Assembly: GCA_910585645.1 (NCBI GenBank)
Contig: CAJUFP010000005.1
Location: 1 to 64,000 of the forward strand
From: an uncultured Hungatella sp.
Lineage (GTDB): Bacteria > Bacillota > Clostridia > Lachnospirales > Lachnospiraceae
Reading direction: 5' to 3'
DNA length: 64,000 bases
This document shows, piece after piece, positions 33,808 to 43,204 of this stretch. Made by a program: the position numbers and the translations under genes. Position 1 is the stretch's first letter; each line of letters begins with the position of its first letter. Below the pieces are notes generated by a model. The model was not told where the DNA came from. It saw only the letters and a list, made by a program, of their open reading frames with translations, and searched no databases.

Positions 33808-36001
33808 GGATTTTGGACAGACAAGCAGGACGATTCTCTTTGAACGCTTTACCAAGGAGAACCAGGAGGGGACCGGCGCGGCTGATCTGTGTACGCTTTT
33901 GGAAGGAAGAGCTGCCAGAGATACTCTGTTGAACGAAGTGACAGAAAAATTGGGGGTAAAGAGCTTTGAAGAATTTGTGGACAAATTTACTCCCTTTCTC
34001 TATGAGGAGATCTGGACCAACCCGGAAACCGGAGAGATCCAGGTCACCTACAAGACGGAAAAACCAGAGGACTGGGATGAAGAGAAAAATCCGGTGGCTT
34101 TAAACGCTCAGGCTTTTTACCGGATGATAGAGCGGTTATACGATAATAAGAAAAACAGCGGACAGACCAACGGAACCTTTGAGTTTGACGATATATCCAG
34201 GCTGCTGTGTCCGAAAGAGCGGCAGGAAGAGTATAAACGACTGAGAAGGCAGCTTTCTTATTATACCAATGAGTATTACAGGCTGGAGGAACTGACTCCG
34301 GGGGTGGACAGCGCAGAAAAGGACACCTGTATTGATATGATCGAGGAAGCAAGGCTTACGTTGTCCTCCTACTATCAGGCAGGGGTTTCGGAAATCATCC
34401 CCATACAGGTGGCAGACGCCCAGAGGGCTCTTTTAGGGATGAGCAGACAGATTCCCCAGGAAGATGGGGAAGAGCCCGGAAAGATGGTGAAGGGATTTCT
34501 TCAGTTTGATGATAAAGGCAACATCCAGGTGATCCAGGATAAACGAGAGAACGAGACAGAAGGGATTGAGATGAAGGATTCTCCGGAGGTTCTGCTTCTG
34601 GAAACTTTGGAGGAAGACTTTAAGGAGATGGCGCCGCCTGCCCTGACAAGGTCAAAAGAAATAACCGATCTAGTGCTGTCTACTGTTTCCAACGCTTACA
34701 CCAGGAGGGGCATGGATCTGGAAGAAGCCAAAAAGAAGGTGGATCAGTGCCAGAAACTGTACAAGCAGTGGAATGAAGCGCTGGCAGAAGCCATCGCGCC
34801 TCTGATTGAGAAATTTCTGGGAGTCAGAGCCTTTTTTGAAAATACCCACACAAGTCAGCTGAAAAGCCAGCTTATCGTGGCCAACTGCACGGCTGCCGAA
34901 GTGATTGAAAGGGGCTGCGGATCAAAGCTTGGGGAGTTTTTGGAGCTGCTGGGCAGCGCAAAAAAGCAGAAAATATGGTTTGGCATCATCCCCGGGATCT
35001 CCCTGGGAGACGAGACCGTGAAAACCGCCCGTTCGGAGAGAAGAAATCCATTTGGAAAGCTGGATGGAGGGCCCAGAAGGGCAGAGAGACAGAAAGGCCT
35101 GACGACGTCTGCCTATGCCAGAGAGCTGATGGAGATCTGCGAGAAAGCCAGAGTCATGTGTTTTTATAACTACAAGGCAAATGAAAACACCTGCTTTGGC
35201 AATATGACGAAAGCTGCATTTGAAAAGATGCGGGATAAGATCTCCTTTACCGGCGCAGGCGGCAAGGGCGGGTCCTATGCGGTGTGCTGTCTTCCGAATT
35301 TTACGGTGCTGCCTAAGAGCAAGGCGAAAGTTATCATCAATCAGGAGCTTAAAGATAAAAAGCTGGCGGACAAACTGGTTGCGGTGGAACTTCCCGGGAT
35401 CTACATTGACGCGGCGTATGTGGCCTGCGGTATGGTGGTTGGGTGTCAGAATATCCAGGTTCTGAAGGATAAAGGATTTCAGGTAGATGAAAGCCTGCCA
35501 GGGATACGGGTGGATTTTGAGGAGCGGGAAGTGTCCTACGGCTTTCCGTCCAACATGTGCAGGGAGAGCCTGCTGCCCTGTTCCAAAGATCTGGAGGAGG
35601 AGATCATGGGAAGCCGTTTTGGTTTCTATTTTGATGACAGGGAGATAACGGATTATGCCGGAAGGTGCCTCTCCCACTGCTATGTGAGAAACGCCAGGAC
35701 CATGAGAGTGGAAAACGGAAAATACTGGAAGTTAAACAATGTCCTTTTTGCGGAGTTTATCAGACTGTGTGTAAGCGGGGGACAAAACCACGTGGAACCG
35801 GAAAGACTTCAGGACTTTGTTAAAAAAGATGTAAGCAGCTGGAAGAAGCATCGCCAGGACCAGGATCAGGAAGAGAAAAGGGAAGTCAACCGTCTTCTGC
35901 GAAAAGATGAGGATATCAGAGAGCTTCCTGATCATTCAACCATAGAGATCCAGTACGGGGAAGACAAAGACCAGGTAAAAGTAAAAATAGAAGAGAGATA
36001 G
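33782..36001 (+). CDS. Large structural protein, possible contractile-sheath-like subunit
   Basis: I cannot assign this 739-residue protein securely. The N-terminal half is helical with an acidic region (about 230-285). The C-terminal half has a mixed fold with stretches such as CCLPNFTVLPKSKAKV, AVELPGIYIDAAYVACGMVV, GIRVDFEEREVSYGFPS and SRFGFYFDDREITDYAG, followed by a helix and a charged tail. The arrangement recalls sheath subunits of the TssC/gp18 type, which also sit just before the tube gene. It begins at the ATG at 33782, overlapping the PAAR-like gene, and is followed 14 bp on by the candidate tube protein. Length is above the roughly 500 residues of TssC. The call rests mainly on gene order. 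Confidence 0.4.
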   Translation: MKGTINYAEDFGQTSRTILFERFTKENQEGTGAADLCTLLEGRAARDTLLNEVTEKLGVKSFEEFVDKFTPFLYEEIWTNPETGEIQVTYKTEKPEDWDEEKNPVALNAQAFYRMIERLYDNKKNSGQTNGTFEFDDISRLLCPKERQEEYKRLRRQLSYYTNEYYRLEELTPGVDSAEKDTCIDMIEEARLTLSSYYQAGVSEIIPIQVADAQRALLGMSRQIPQEDGEEPGKMVKGFLQFDDKGNIQVIQDKRENETEGIEMKDSPEVLLLETLEEDFKEMAPPALTRSKEITDLVLSTVSNAYTRRGMDLEEAKKKVDQCQKLYKQWNEALAEAIAPLIEKFLGVRAFFENTHTSQLKSQLIVANCTAAEVIERGCGSKLGEFLELLGSAKKQKIWFGIIPGISLGDETVKTARSERRNPFGKLDGGPRRAERQKGLTTSAYARELMEICEKARVMCFYNYKANENTCFGNMTKAAFEKMRDKISFTGAGGKGGSYAVCCLPNFTVLPKSKAKVIINQELKDKKLADKLVAVELPGIYIDAAYVACGMVVGCQNIQVLKDKGFQVDESLPGIRVDFEEREVSYGFPSNMCRESLLPCSKDLEEEIMGSRFGFYFDDREITDYAGRCLSHCYVRNARTMRVENGKYWKLNNVLFAEFIRLCVSGGQNHVEPERLQDFVKKDVSSWKKHRQDQDQEEKREVNRLLRKDEDIRELPDHSTIEIQYGEDKDQVKVKIEER

Positions 36002-36014
36002 GAGGATGGAACGC

Positions 36015-36434
36015 ATGGACGAGAGAACAGGGTTTGAGGTGGAGATTACACAGACAGAGGGAGAGCCTATTAATCTGGATGAGAAATCCATTATAACTGT
36101 GGAGTTTAAGATCGATACCGTGGAGGAGGATGTAAAGGACCGGTCGGAAAATGTGATCAATAAGGTGGTCATTATCGGGAATATCACGCCGGAAAATAAG
36201 GAGGAGACAAGGAAGCTGGCCCTCTGGTCTCTGGATAAGAAGAGGGAAAAGGTGTACAGGGAGATGTCCGTCACTCTGGCAACCGGAGGGGAGACCCTTC
36301 GGACGTATCGGATGGATAAGGCGTTCTGCATTGATTACATAGAGACCTTCGGCATAAAAGGGGAGAATACATTTCAGCTGGTGGCTGCCCAGAGAAAGGA
36401 TAATCTTGGCTCCATCAAGGTGGGTACGTACTAA
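36015..36434 (+). CDS. Possible tail-tube (Hcp/gp19-like) protein
   Basis: The 139-residue product is mostly predicted beta strand: SIITVEFKIDTVEEDVKD, NVINKVVIIGNI, REMSVTLATGGETLRTYR, AFCIDYIETFGIKG and FQLVAAQRKDNLGSIKV. This pattern, ending with an I-D-Y-x-E-x-F-like strand and a final strand with charged residues, resembles tube proteins of contractile tails, which have about this length. I chose the ATG at 36015, with GGAGG 9 nt upstream; the ATG at 36006 abuts the ribosome site. It lies between the sheath-like candidate and the VgrG-like spike, the usual place for a tube gene. Not confirmed by any motif unique to the family. Confidence 0.45.
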   Translation: MDERTGFEVEITQTEGEPINLDEKSIITVEFKIDTVEEDVKDRSENVINKVVIIGNITPENKEETRKLALWSLDKKREKVYREMSVTLATGGETLRTYRMDKAFCIDYIETFGIKGENTFQLVAAQRKDNLGSIKVGTY

Positions 36435-36449
36435 GGAGACGGATAGATC

Positions 36450-37679
36450 ATGATGGTGACAGGATTCAGGGAGATTGACGGCTTTCGGGAATTTCATCTG
36501 CGGAAGAAGAAAAATGCCCATTCCGTGTGTACCTTTACAGCGGGAAAGGGCTCCTGCCATGTGGGCGATGAGATGTTTCTCAAAGCGGTCAATGTGTATG
36601 ACTGCCAGGATACGGACACACCGCCCATAGACGCGCTTTTGATGACCGGAATCCTGCAGAGCGTTAAGTGTATGGAAGGTTATAGCGAGGACCGGATCTC
36701 CGTCTCCATCATCTCCAGATCAGCCATACTGGAGAGAGAACTACACACAAGGATCTTTCAGAGCAGGGAAAAGACATACCGGGATATTCTGGAACACATA
36801 TGCGAAGGCCGGGAATTTCAGATCATATGCTTAGAGGAGGACCTTGGGGAGACCAGGCTGGAGGCGCCTTTGCTGCAGATCGGGGAGACAGATATGGAGT
36901 TTATCTGCCGGATCGCCTCCCGGATGGATACGGCAGTGTGGATCGATGATGAGAGCGACGGGATCTGGCAGGTCCGCGTAGGGGACCGGAGGGGAGCGTT
37001 TGCCATAGACCTTGACACGGCGGATCTGATGACGCTGGAAAGAGAGTTGTCCTTTGATGCGGAAAGGATCCGTTTCCGGCTTGCCAGGGAGTGGGATGGT
37101 TTAAGAAGACTGGACATCGGAAGGCAGATAAGGATCCGGGGAAAACAGTACACCATAGAGGAGATGGATATCTATAAACAGGGACAGGAGTACCGGTATG
37201 AGTACCTGGCAAGCCGCCGGACGGAGACCTGGAGTCCACGGCGGCAAACGGGAACCAGGCAGCAGCTGGTAAAGCATTTTACCGGGACGGTGACTGATAA
37301 CCGGGACCCGGAGAACATGGGAAGAGTTCAGGTGGATTTTAACCAGGAGTCTGTGGAGGATATCGCGGATACGGACAGGCTCTGGATCTGTGTGGCTGCT
37401 GTTTACGCGGGGGATAAAGGGGGAGTTCTGTTTATTCCCGACAAAGGCGATGTGGTGGATGTTTTGTGGGACGGGAGAGAATTTCTGGTTACAGGGGTCA
37501 GAAGAACAAAGGCTATCTCGGAAGCATATCGAAATGTGGACGAGAAGCGGATCGTTGACGGGAAAGGAAGGAGCCTCTGTTTTGGAGAGAAAGGTCTGCT
37601 GATCCACGCAGGGACCAGCGCCATCCAGGTAAGGAAGGATAAGGTGGTGGTCACTGGGCGGACAGTTGAGATCAATTGA
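36450..37679 (+). CDS. VgrG/gpD-gpV-like spike protein
   Basis: The 409-residue protein combines a gpD-like N-terminal part (residues 1-265: GDEMFLKAVNVY, YRDILEHICEGREFQ, LLQIGETDMEFICRIASR) with a gpV/VgrG OB-fold (about 273-350: GTVTDNRDPENMGRVQVDF, then VLFIPDKGDVVDVLWDG). The C-terminus ends in a short beta stretch (LLIHAGTSAIQV). The gp27/gp5-like fusion is the hallmark of the puncturing spike in type VI secretion systems and extracellular contractile injection systems. It is shorter than full VgrG (about 600 or more residues) because the gp5 C-terminal needle is nearly absent. AAGGAG lies 11 nt upstream and the stop overlaps the next ATG. Confidence 0.85.
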   Translation: MMVTGFREIDGFREFHLRKKKNAHSVCTFTAGKGSCHVGDEMFLKAVNVYDCQDTDTPPIDALLMTGILQSVKCMEGYSEDRISVSIISRSAILERELHTRIFQSREKTYRDILEHICEGREFQIICLEEDLGETRLEAPLLQIGETDMEFICRIASRMDTAVWIDDESDGIWQVRVGDRRGAFAIDLDTADLMTLERELSFDAERIRFRLAREWDGLRRLDIGRQIRIRGKQYTIEEMDIYKQGQEYRYEYLASRRTETWSPRRQTGTRQQLVKHFTGTVTDNRDPENMGRVQVDFNQESVEDIADTDRLWICVAAVYAGDKGGVLFIPDKGDVVDVLWDGREFLVTGVRRTKAISEAYRNVDEKRIVDGKGRSLCFGEKGLLIHAGTSAIQVRKDKVVVTGRTVEIN

Positions 37680-38986
37680 TGGGGAAAAGGATGGAATTTA
37701 CAAAATTTGATGAGCTGAGTGAAAGGATAAGGGCGGGCAGCTATAAAAATCCTGGTTTTTTGCTGGAGCTGGTGGACTGCGCGCGGGAGTATACAAGGGA
37801 ACAAATGGGGCAGATCAGAGACCGGGTCTGTCAGGAATTTTACAAGCCGGAGAGATCACTGGGAACCGTAATGACGGTTTTGGCTGAAAAAAGACAGATG
37901 GAGGAACTGGAGCAGGCAGGATTCTGTCGGATGGACAGGGAATTGCCCTCCATGCCTGACACAGGGATCGATCCAGGCTCCCTTCGAAAGCGAAATAAAA
38001 ATGAGGACAGGCTTCTTTTAGGGTACGGGTTTCTGGAATGCAGTTACAGAGATTTTTGCCATCTGACAAAAAACGGCGCTGTCTATGGAGGAAGGGTTCG
38101 ATATAAGGACGGAAGAGAAGGGAAATTTAACTATCAGCTTCTTTTTTCTGATCAACTGTTAAAAAAAGAGAGGATTTTACGATCCTGCGGAGATTTGTAC
38201 GGGATTATGGCGCCTGTTATTTTTTCGCCTTTGGGAAGACGGCTCGTAAAGATTCAGGCAGCTGAAGGGCTGGCTTTGGACGATGTGGAACAAATCCGGC
38301 AGGCAGACCTGCGTTTGGCGGAAAACGGGTTGGATAAGATCCTGCTTACGGACAGAGAGCTGGTGTGGAATGTAAAGCTTCAGGACCAGGATCTGGACAT
38401 GCGCAGTCAAAAAGGGAGCCTTGCGGGGGAGGAGAAGCATTACATCTACACCTTTGACGGGTGCGGACCAAACCAGTATATTGTGCCTCTGGAAAAGGAT
38501 CCTTCGCCGTTTTATGTGTACCGGGATAAGGACAAGATCCGTTTTCAATATACGGACCGCTATACAGACAGATTTGCCAAGATCACGGTGAAGGAGATTC
38601 CAAAGAAACCAAAAGATCCGCGCTGTTTTACCAACAGCCACAGGGCCAACGAGAGAATGGCAGGGGGATTGGAGCAGGAGATCAAAGTCCGGTTGAGAAG
38701 CGAGGCAGACATATGGTTCACCGTAAAGCAGCATGGGGCGCAGCTGGGAATGGAGCTGGAACGAGTATCAAAGGAGCCGCTTTCGGATTACAGGGAATAT
38801 GAAGCCTGGAGGGAGAAAAGCCCCTGTAGTTCTATGGAGTCCCTTTGTCTTGAGGGGAAAGGGAGTGTGTATCTCTATTTTCACAACAAGGAGGATTCCC
38901 TTTTTGCGGACGACTATATGGATTATCTCTGCAGTTATCTTGGAGCCATGTACCCGGATATTGTCTGGAAAGGAGGCTACCGTTGA
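37679..38986 (+). CDS. Unknown protein after the spike gene, possible baseplate part
   Basis: I do not recognise this 435-residue protein. It overlaps the spike gene stop by one base (TGATG) and the next gene by 4 bp, so it is tightly coupled. It is soluble, rich in charged and aromatic residues, with a helical N-terminal third and a mixed C-terminal region (EKHYIYTFDGCGPNQYIVPL, GKGSVYLYFHNKEDSLFAD). No signal or membrane segment. The position directly after the spike suggests a baseplate or adaptor role, as with TssF/TssG-like genes elsewhere, but no such motif is visible. Confidence 0.6.
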   Translation: MGKRMEFTKFDELSERIRAGSYKNPGFLLELVDCAREYTREQMGQIRDRVCQEFYKPERSLGTVMTVLAEKRQMEELEQAGFCRMDRELPSMPDTGIDPGSLRKRNKNEDRLLLGYGFLECSYRDFCHLTKNGAVYGGRVRYKDGREGKFNYQLLFSDQLLKKERILRSCGDLYGIMAPVIFSPLGRRLVKIQAAEGLALDDVEQIRQADLRLAENGLDKILLTDRELVWNVKLQDQDLDMRSQKGSLAGEEKHYIYTFDGCGPNQYIVPLEKDPSPFYVYRDKDKIRFQYTDRYTDRFAKITVKEIPKKPKDPRCFTNSHRANERMAGGLEQEIKVRLRSEADIWFTVKQHGAQLGMELERVSKEPLSDYREYEAWREKSPCSSMESLCLEGKGSVYLYFHNKEDSLFADDYMDYLCSYLGAMYPDIVWKGGYR

Positions 38987-39642
38987 GTTATCTGTGGGAC
39001 GAATACTCCGTGGATCTTACCTACTGTCTGGCAGAGAAGGACTTTTCTCCCTACGCGGAATGTTTAAGCGTCCATTCCGGAGAGCGTGAGATCAACGGAT
39101 TGTTTCGGTTTGGTCATATCTTTTCCAGGCTGGCAAAGCATATGGAGGGCAATGACGGAGAGAAGGAGGCCATATCCCTGCTGTTCCACATCCTTGCCAA
39201 TTATGATTTTCTGTCAGGGGTGACAGAGCGGGATATCTGCATAAGTATGCAGGAAGAGGCGATCCTTCGGGGGGATTATGGCAGCAGGATCAGGGAGTTG
39301 TATGGAAAGCTTGGCAGGCATCAGAAGTACGTGACGCTGAAATATATGGAAAAGAAGCGGGTGAGCCAGGGCAGGAAAGGGTATGCTTTTGAGGCTGCCC
39401 GGGAGATGTTAAGGGGAATCCTGTATTATTCCTGCAAAAGCCGCTGTCTGCTGATCTTTATTCCGGCGGCGCGGGGCGATAAAAGCGGGGAAGATGGCGG
39501 ATGTACCTGTGAGGAAGTGTATGAACTGTGGAAAGCTCTGTTTCTGGATCACTGGATGGAGATCGAGCCAGTGTGGGGAAGGCATTTCGGCATCATCGGC
39601 TGTGATAATACTATGAGGATCGGAGAACTACAGATCCTTTGA
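38983..39642 (+). CDS. Unknown small protein of the apparatus operon
   Basis: The 219-residue product begins at a TTG overlapping the preceding stop (CGTTGAG) with AAAGGAGG upstream. It begins MSYLWDEYSVDLTYCLAEKD, is mostly helical, and has a basic middle (KLGRHQKYVTLKYMEKKRVS), a tyrosine/cysteine-rich patch and a C-terminal region with HFGIIGCDNTMRIGEL. I see no known family. Tight coupling to the previous gene suggests that the two products act together. Confidence 0.6.
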   Translation: MSYLWDEYSVDLTYCLAEKDFSPYAECLSVHSGEREINGLFRFGHIFSRLAKHMEGNDGEKEAISLLFHILANYDFLSGVTERDICISMQEEAILRGDYGSRIRELYGKLGRHQKYVTLKYMEKKRVSQGRKGYAFEAAREMLRGILYYSCKSRCLLIFIPAARGDKSGEDGGCTCEEVYELWKALFLDHWMEIEPVWGRHFGIIGCDNTMRIGELQIL

Positions 39643-39660
39643 GAAAACAGGAGAGAGATA

Positions 39661-41247
39661 ATGGGGAAAGAGATAGGGATTGATTTCGGCACCACCACAA
39701 CAGAGGTCAGCTATATCGATAAGAACGGTTATGCCAGGGCCATGAAGCTGGAGAAGGGATACCTGATCCCGACGGTCCTGTACTTCCTTTCAGAGGACGA
39801 GTATATCATCGGCAGCGGGGCCGCGGTAAAGGGCAGGATGAGGCCGGAGGGTATGGTTCGGAATTTTAAGCTGTTTTTGACGGACCCGACGAAAAAGTAT
39901 AAGGTGGCGGCAGAGAATGGGGACAGGTTTACGGTGAAGCCTGTGAAGGCGGCGCAGCTGTTTTTAAATAAGCTGATCCAGATCATTCAGCCAAAGCTTC
40001 TGACAGAATTCGGGGAGAAGGAAGGCACCATCGACCGGGCGGTTATCACAGTGCCGGCCCAGTTTGACCCGGAAGAAAAATCCGCCATCAAAGAGGCCAT
40101 CGTGAAGGCGGCGAGCCAGGCGGGATTTTCCGATATCAAGATTGCGGCGGAGCCTACGGCGGCGGCGGTGGCTTATCAGGATGAAAACTGCGAAGACGGG
40201 GAATCCATACTGGTCTATGATTTTGGCGGCGGGACGTTTGATGTGTCCCTGATCTGCAAATTGGGGGATATCTACACGGAGATCGCCACAGACGGGGATA
40301 AGAGACTGGGAGGAAACCGGCTTACGGAAAAGATCGCGGAACGACTATGGGAGATCTGCCTGGATGAGACGGACAGGGACTATCCCTTTGATGAAGATGA
40401 GGCGGATCATTATTCGGAGGAAGAATATGAGCTTAGCAGGAACCTGTTTATCGAAAACCGCAATGAGGTATTTCAGGTCGCGGAGGACATGAAGGTGGAT
40501 TTTTTGGAGGAGGATGAGACAGAGCAGACCATCCGGTTTTACGTTGACAATGACAGAGATCCTAAGCTGATCCCTGTGAAGATGGATCTTGATCTGTTCT
40601 ATGAGATCATTGAGCCGGATATTCAGAAAACCGTGGATCTGACAGGGAGGGTTCTTAAGGAAGCGTTAAGCAGGGGAGATGTGGCCCGGATCGATCAGGT
40701 GGTGCTGGCCGGAGGAAGTTCTCAGATCCGGCTCATTCGGGAAAAACTGGCGGAGAATGACGTGTTAAAAGACCTGGTAGGCGTGGCAGGTGAGTCTTCC
40801 ACGCTGATCTCAAGAGGGGCGGCAAGGCTGGCCAGCGTAGAGCTGAAGGTGGAGGAGAAGACCCGGTTTGAGATCGGCACCAGGCTGATCCGGGGAGCCA
40901 GGCTGGATCTGTTTGAGCCAGTAATACGGGCGGGGGAGAAACTGCCCTGTTCTGGAACACAGGTATTTTATCTGGCGCGGCAGGATCAGAACGAAGTGAC
41001 CATCGAGTATTATGAAAAAGATGTAAAGAATTACCCGGACGCGAAGAGGATTGACGACGAGGGGATTAACCTGGTCAGCGAGCTGACCATCGGGGGAATC
41101 CCGTCCAAGGCCGGGCTTTCTCTGGAGGTTACCTTCCATATCAGCGCGGACGGCACGCCGGAGGTAACGGCCAGGATAAAGGATCAGGCGGGTCAGACCG
41201 TGAAGGCGGAACATCTGACTGTGACAAAAGGGGGAAATCTGTATTGA
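39661..41247 (+). CDS. Hsp70 (DnaK-like) protein A, without the helical lid
   Basis: The 528-residue protein has the Hsp70 ATPase motifs: phosphate 1 IGIDFGTTTTEV (from residue 6), connect region IAAEPTAAAVAY, phosphate 2 YDFGGGTFDVS (about 185) and adenosine motif VLAGGSSQIRLI (about 347). It has a beta-type substrate domain (LFEPVIRAGEKLP, LTIGGIPSKAGLSLEVTFHI) but ends after the strands, missing the alpha lid of DnaK (about 610 residues). It is the most DnaK-like of the four Hsp70 proteins here. GGAGAGA precedes the ATG. Its J-domain and possible GrpE-like partners are in the same operon. It may fold or disassemble apparatus subunits. Confidence 0.92.
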   Translation: MGKEIGIDFGTTTTEVSYIDKNGYARAMKLEKGYLIPTVLYFLSEDEYIIGSGAAVKGRMRPEGMVRNFKLFLTDPTKKYKVAAENGDRFTVKPVKAAQLFLNKLIQIIQPKLLTEFGEKEGTIDRAVITVPAQFDPEEKSAIKEAIVKAASQAGFSDIKIAAEPTAAAVAYQDENCEDGESILVYDFGGGTFDVSLICKLGDIYTEIATDGDKRLGGNRLTEKIAERLWEICLDETDRDYPFDEDEADHYSEEEYELSRNLFIENRNEVFQVAEDMKVDFLEEDETEQTIRFYVDNDRDPKLIPVKMDLDLFYEIIEPDIQKTVDLTGRVLKEALSRGDVARIDQVVLAGGSSQIRLIREKLAENDVLKDLVGVAGESSTLISRGAARLASVELKVEEKTRFEIGTRLIRGARLDLFEPVIRAGEKLPCSGTQVFYLARQDQNEVTIEYYEKDVKNYPDAKRIDDEGINLVSELTIGGIPSKAGLSLEVTFHISADGTPEVTARIKDQAGQTVKAEHLTVTKGGNLY

Positions 41248-41987
41248 TGGAACAAGTATGGGCGTTGCTGGAAAGGCTGGGAAAGCGGTACCCAGACATA
41301 CCTTTCATCCAATACCTCATTCAACAGAAGGAAAAAAAGTATGGTTCTCCCAAAACCGAAAGAACCGAGAGAACCGAGAAAGCCATTGGAGCAGTCCCGG
41401 CACCATCTCCCCAAAAGCCGGAGCCGGTCAGAGAACCGGAAAGGGTCGTGTTTCGGGATGATGTCAGCTATAATGAGGCGGCGCTTCAAAGGATCCTGGA
41501 AGATTTTTCAAATATGGGCCGGGAACTTAGGGACGCGTATCCGGAGAAAAGAGAGACGGAAGCATATTATAAATGCGTCGGCCAGTTTGGGGAAAAAGTG
41601 GGCCTGCTTCTGGAAAAGCGAGAGATGCTGGCAAAAGGAGAGAAGACGGCCAGGAGGCTGAACAATGTTTTAAAGCAGACGCTGTTAAAAGTCTGGGATA
41701 TGGGCCAATGCAGTCCGATCCTGGAACGGCATATAGCCAGGTGGGGGATTGGGACAAGATCTTTTGAGAAAGGCTATCGCATGTCGGATGACGACCTGGA
41801 GTATCTTGATCTTGATACGTTGCAGGCGTACCAGGTGAATACGGATGACAGGGAGAAAGAGTATCAGGTCATTGAGATGATCCATCCTGTCTTTTCCATC
41901 TGGTATGTGTCAGAGGATGAGGAGGAGCCGGAAGCCGTATACATCCCGGGAAAATGCAGGTACTATTGCCGCAGGGATGGGATATAG
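41247..41987 (+). CDS. Possible GrpE-like partner of Hsp70 A
   Basis: The 246-residue protein starts at the ATG at 41247 overlapping the Hsp70 A stop. It has a proline-rich linker (residues 45-70), a helical region (RILEDFSNMGRELRDAYPEK to about 150) and a C-terminal beta part ending EEEPEAVYIPGKCRYYCRR. The last element resembles the C-terminus of the next protein (EAVIPGSYKIGKYKG) and, loosely, the beta domain of GrpE, the nucleotide-exchange factor of DnaK. The tight coupling to an Hsp70 supports a partner role. The GrpE dimerisation coil is short, so the assignment is tentative. Confidence 0.45.
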   Translation: MEQVWALLERLGKRYPDIPFIQYLIQQKEKKYGSPKTERTERTEKAIGAVPAPSPQKPEPVREPERVVFRDDVSYNEAALQRILEDFSNMGRELRDAYPEKRETEAYYKCVGQFGEKVGLLLEKREMLAKGEKTARRLNNVLKQTLLKVWDMGQCSPILERHIARWGIGTRSFEKGYRMSDDDLEYLDLDTLQAYQVNTDDREKEYQVIEMIHPVFSIWYVSEDEEEPEAVYIPGKCRYYCRRDGI

Positions 41988-41999
41988 AAGGAGGGGCAG

Positions 42000-43199
42000 A
42001 TGTTTTTAGGTTTTTGGAGAAGGCAGCAGGAGAAGCTGATCGATGAGCAGATGGAGCTGCTGCGGGAAGATATGGAAGACATGCTGAATGCGTGTGTTGG
42101 TCAGATCACGGGGAGGACAGAGGAACACATAAGAAAAGGGGCAGGAGAGCTAAGGTATGAGTTTGATCAGCGCTTCGGGGAGATATCCCCCCGTCTGGAG
42201 CAGATTATGGCGTCTGTCCTTAAGGGCATGGCGGACAGGGAGACCATAGAGGAACTGAAAAGAGATCTGAAACAGTCCAGAACGGAAAATCAGCAGCTTA
42301 TCAAACAGATGTCCCAACTGATCCTTGCCATAGGATCTCTAAACGATTCTGTTAAGGAGATCCAGGAGAGAATGGAGAAGCTGGATCAAAACAGCGCCCG
42401 GATGACATCAATGCCGTTGGCGCAGTATCCTTATCAGATGCCGTTTCCGCCTGTTGTCAAGGCCCCTGTGTCATGGCCGGCGTCCGGCGGCGGGCAGATA
42501 TCAGAGCAGGCGCCGGTTTCGCCGTCTGCGCCTCAGGTCCCCGGACAGCCTGGGGTGGGGGAGTGGAAGCCGGAAACACTGGACGGGGGGAATGGTCCGG
42601 ATCCATCCAGGGCGGTTTCGGAAGCCGCAGTCACAGCCGAAGATTTTGTACATGTCCCTGCGCTGGTTTTGAGCCCTGTGTTTACGGAGGACTTCTCGGA
42701 GAATAAACAGGCTCTGGCAACGTGTATGATACAGTGTACAAAGCTTGGGCAGACTTTAGAACAGGCCTGCGGAACCGATGAAAGTCTGGATATTTACCGC
42801 AGGCTGCTGGATAAGTGTCAGAAGAAGCTGGAGAGTCTGTCAAAAAAGATGGACGAAAAAAGGTATGGTCCGGAAAAGCTGGCCGGTGAGGTGGTTAAGG
42901 TGTTTAGCCAGTCAGTGGTCAAGGGACTTTCCCAGGAATCGGTGGCCGGTCTGATGGGGGATTTCCTTGTAGCCTGCGGGCTTAGAAAGCTACGGTTCAA
43001 ACCGGGACAGAAACTGACAGACAGGGATTATGAGTATGTGGACAATCTTGTTTTCTATGAAGACGTAGACAACGAGGCTATGAATAACTGTATCATCGCG
43101 GCCCGTCAGGACGCGTATGTACTGGATTATACAGATGAGAACGGACCGGGGGAAGCTGTCATACCGGGAAGCTATAAGATCGGGAAGTATAAAGGGTGA
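42000..43199 (+). CDS. Coiled-coil protein with a GrpE-like C-terminus
   Basis: The 399-residue protein has a long N-terminal coiled coil (residues 1-140), a proline/glycine-rich linker (about 145-215) and a helical plus beta C-terminal domain (about 220-399) ending EAVIPGSYKIGKYKG. Long helix plus small beta domain is the GrpE layout, and the gene sits between two Hsp70 genes, so a nucleotide-exchange role is plausible. It shares its end with the preceding protein but has its own N-terminal part. GGAGGGG lies 4-5 nt before the ATG. Confidence 0.5.
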   Translation: MFLGFWRRQQEKLIDEQMELLREDMEDMLNACVGQITGRTEEHIRKGAGELRYEFDQRFGEISPRLEQIMASVLKGMADRETIEELKRDLKQSRTENQQLIKQMSQLILAIGSLNDSVKEIQERMEKLDQNSARMTSMPLAQYPYQMPFPPVVKAPVSWPASGGGQISEQAPVSPSAPQVPGQPGVGEWKPETLDGGNGPDPSRAVSEAAVTAEDFVHVPALVLSPVFTEDFSENKQALATCMIQCTKLGQTLEQACGTDESLDIYRRLLDKCQKKLESLSKKMDEKRYGPEKLAGEVVKVFSQSVVKGLSQESVAGLMGDFLVACGLRKLRFKPGQKLTDRDYEYVDNLVFYEDVDNEAMNNCIIAARQDAYVLDYTDENGPGEAVIPGSYKIGKYKG

Positions 43200-43204
43200 G
43201 GGCT

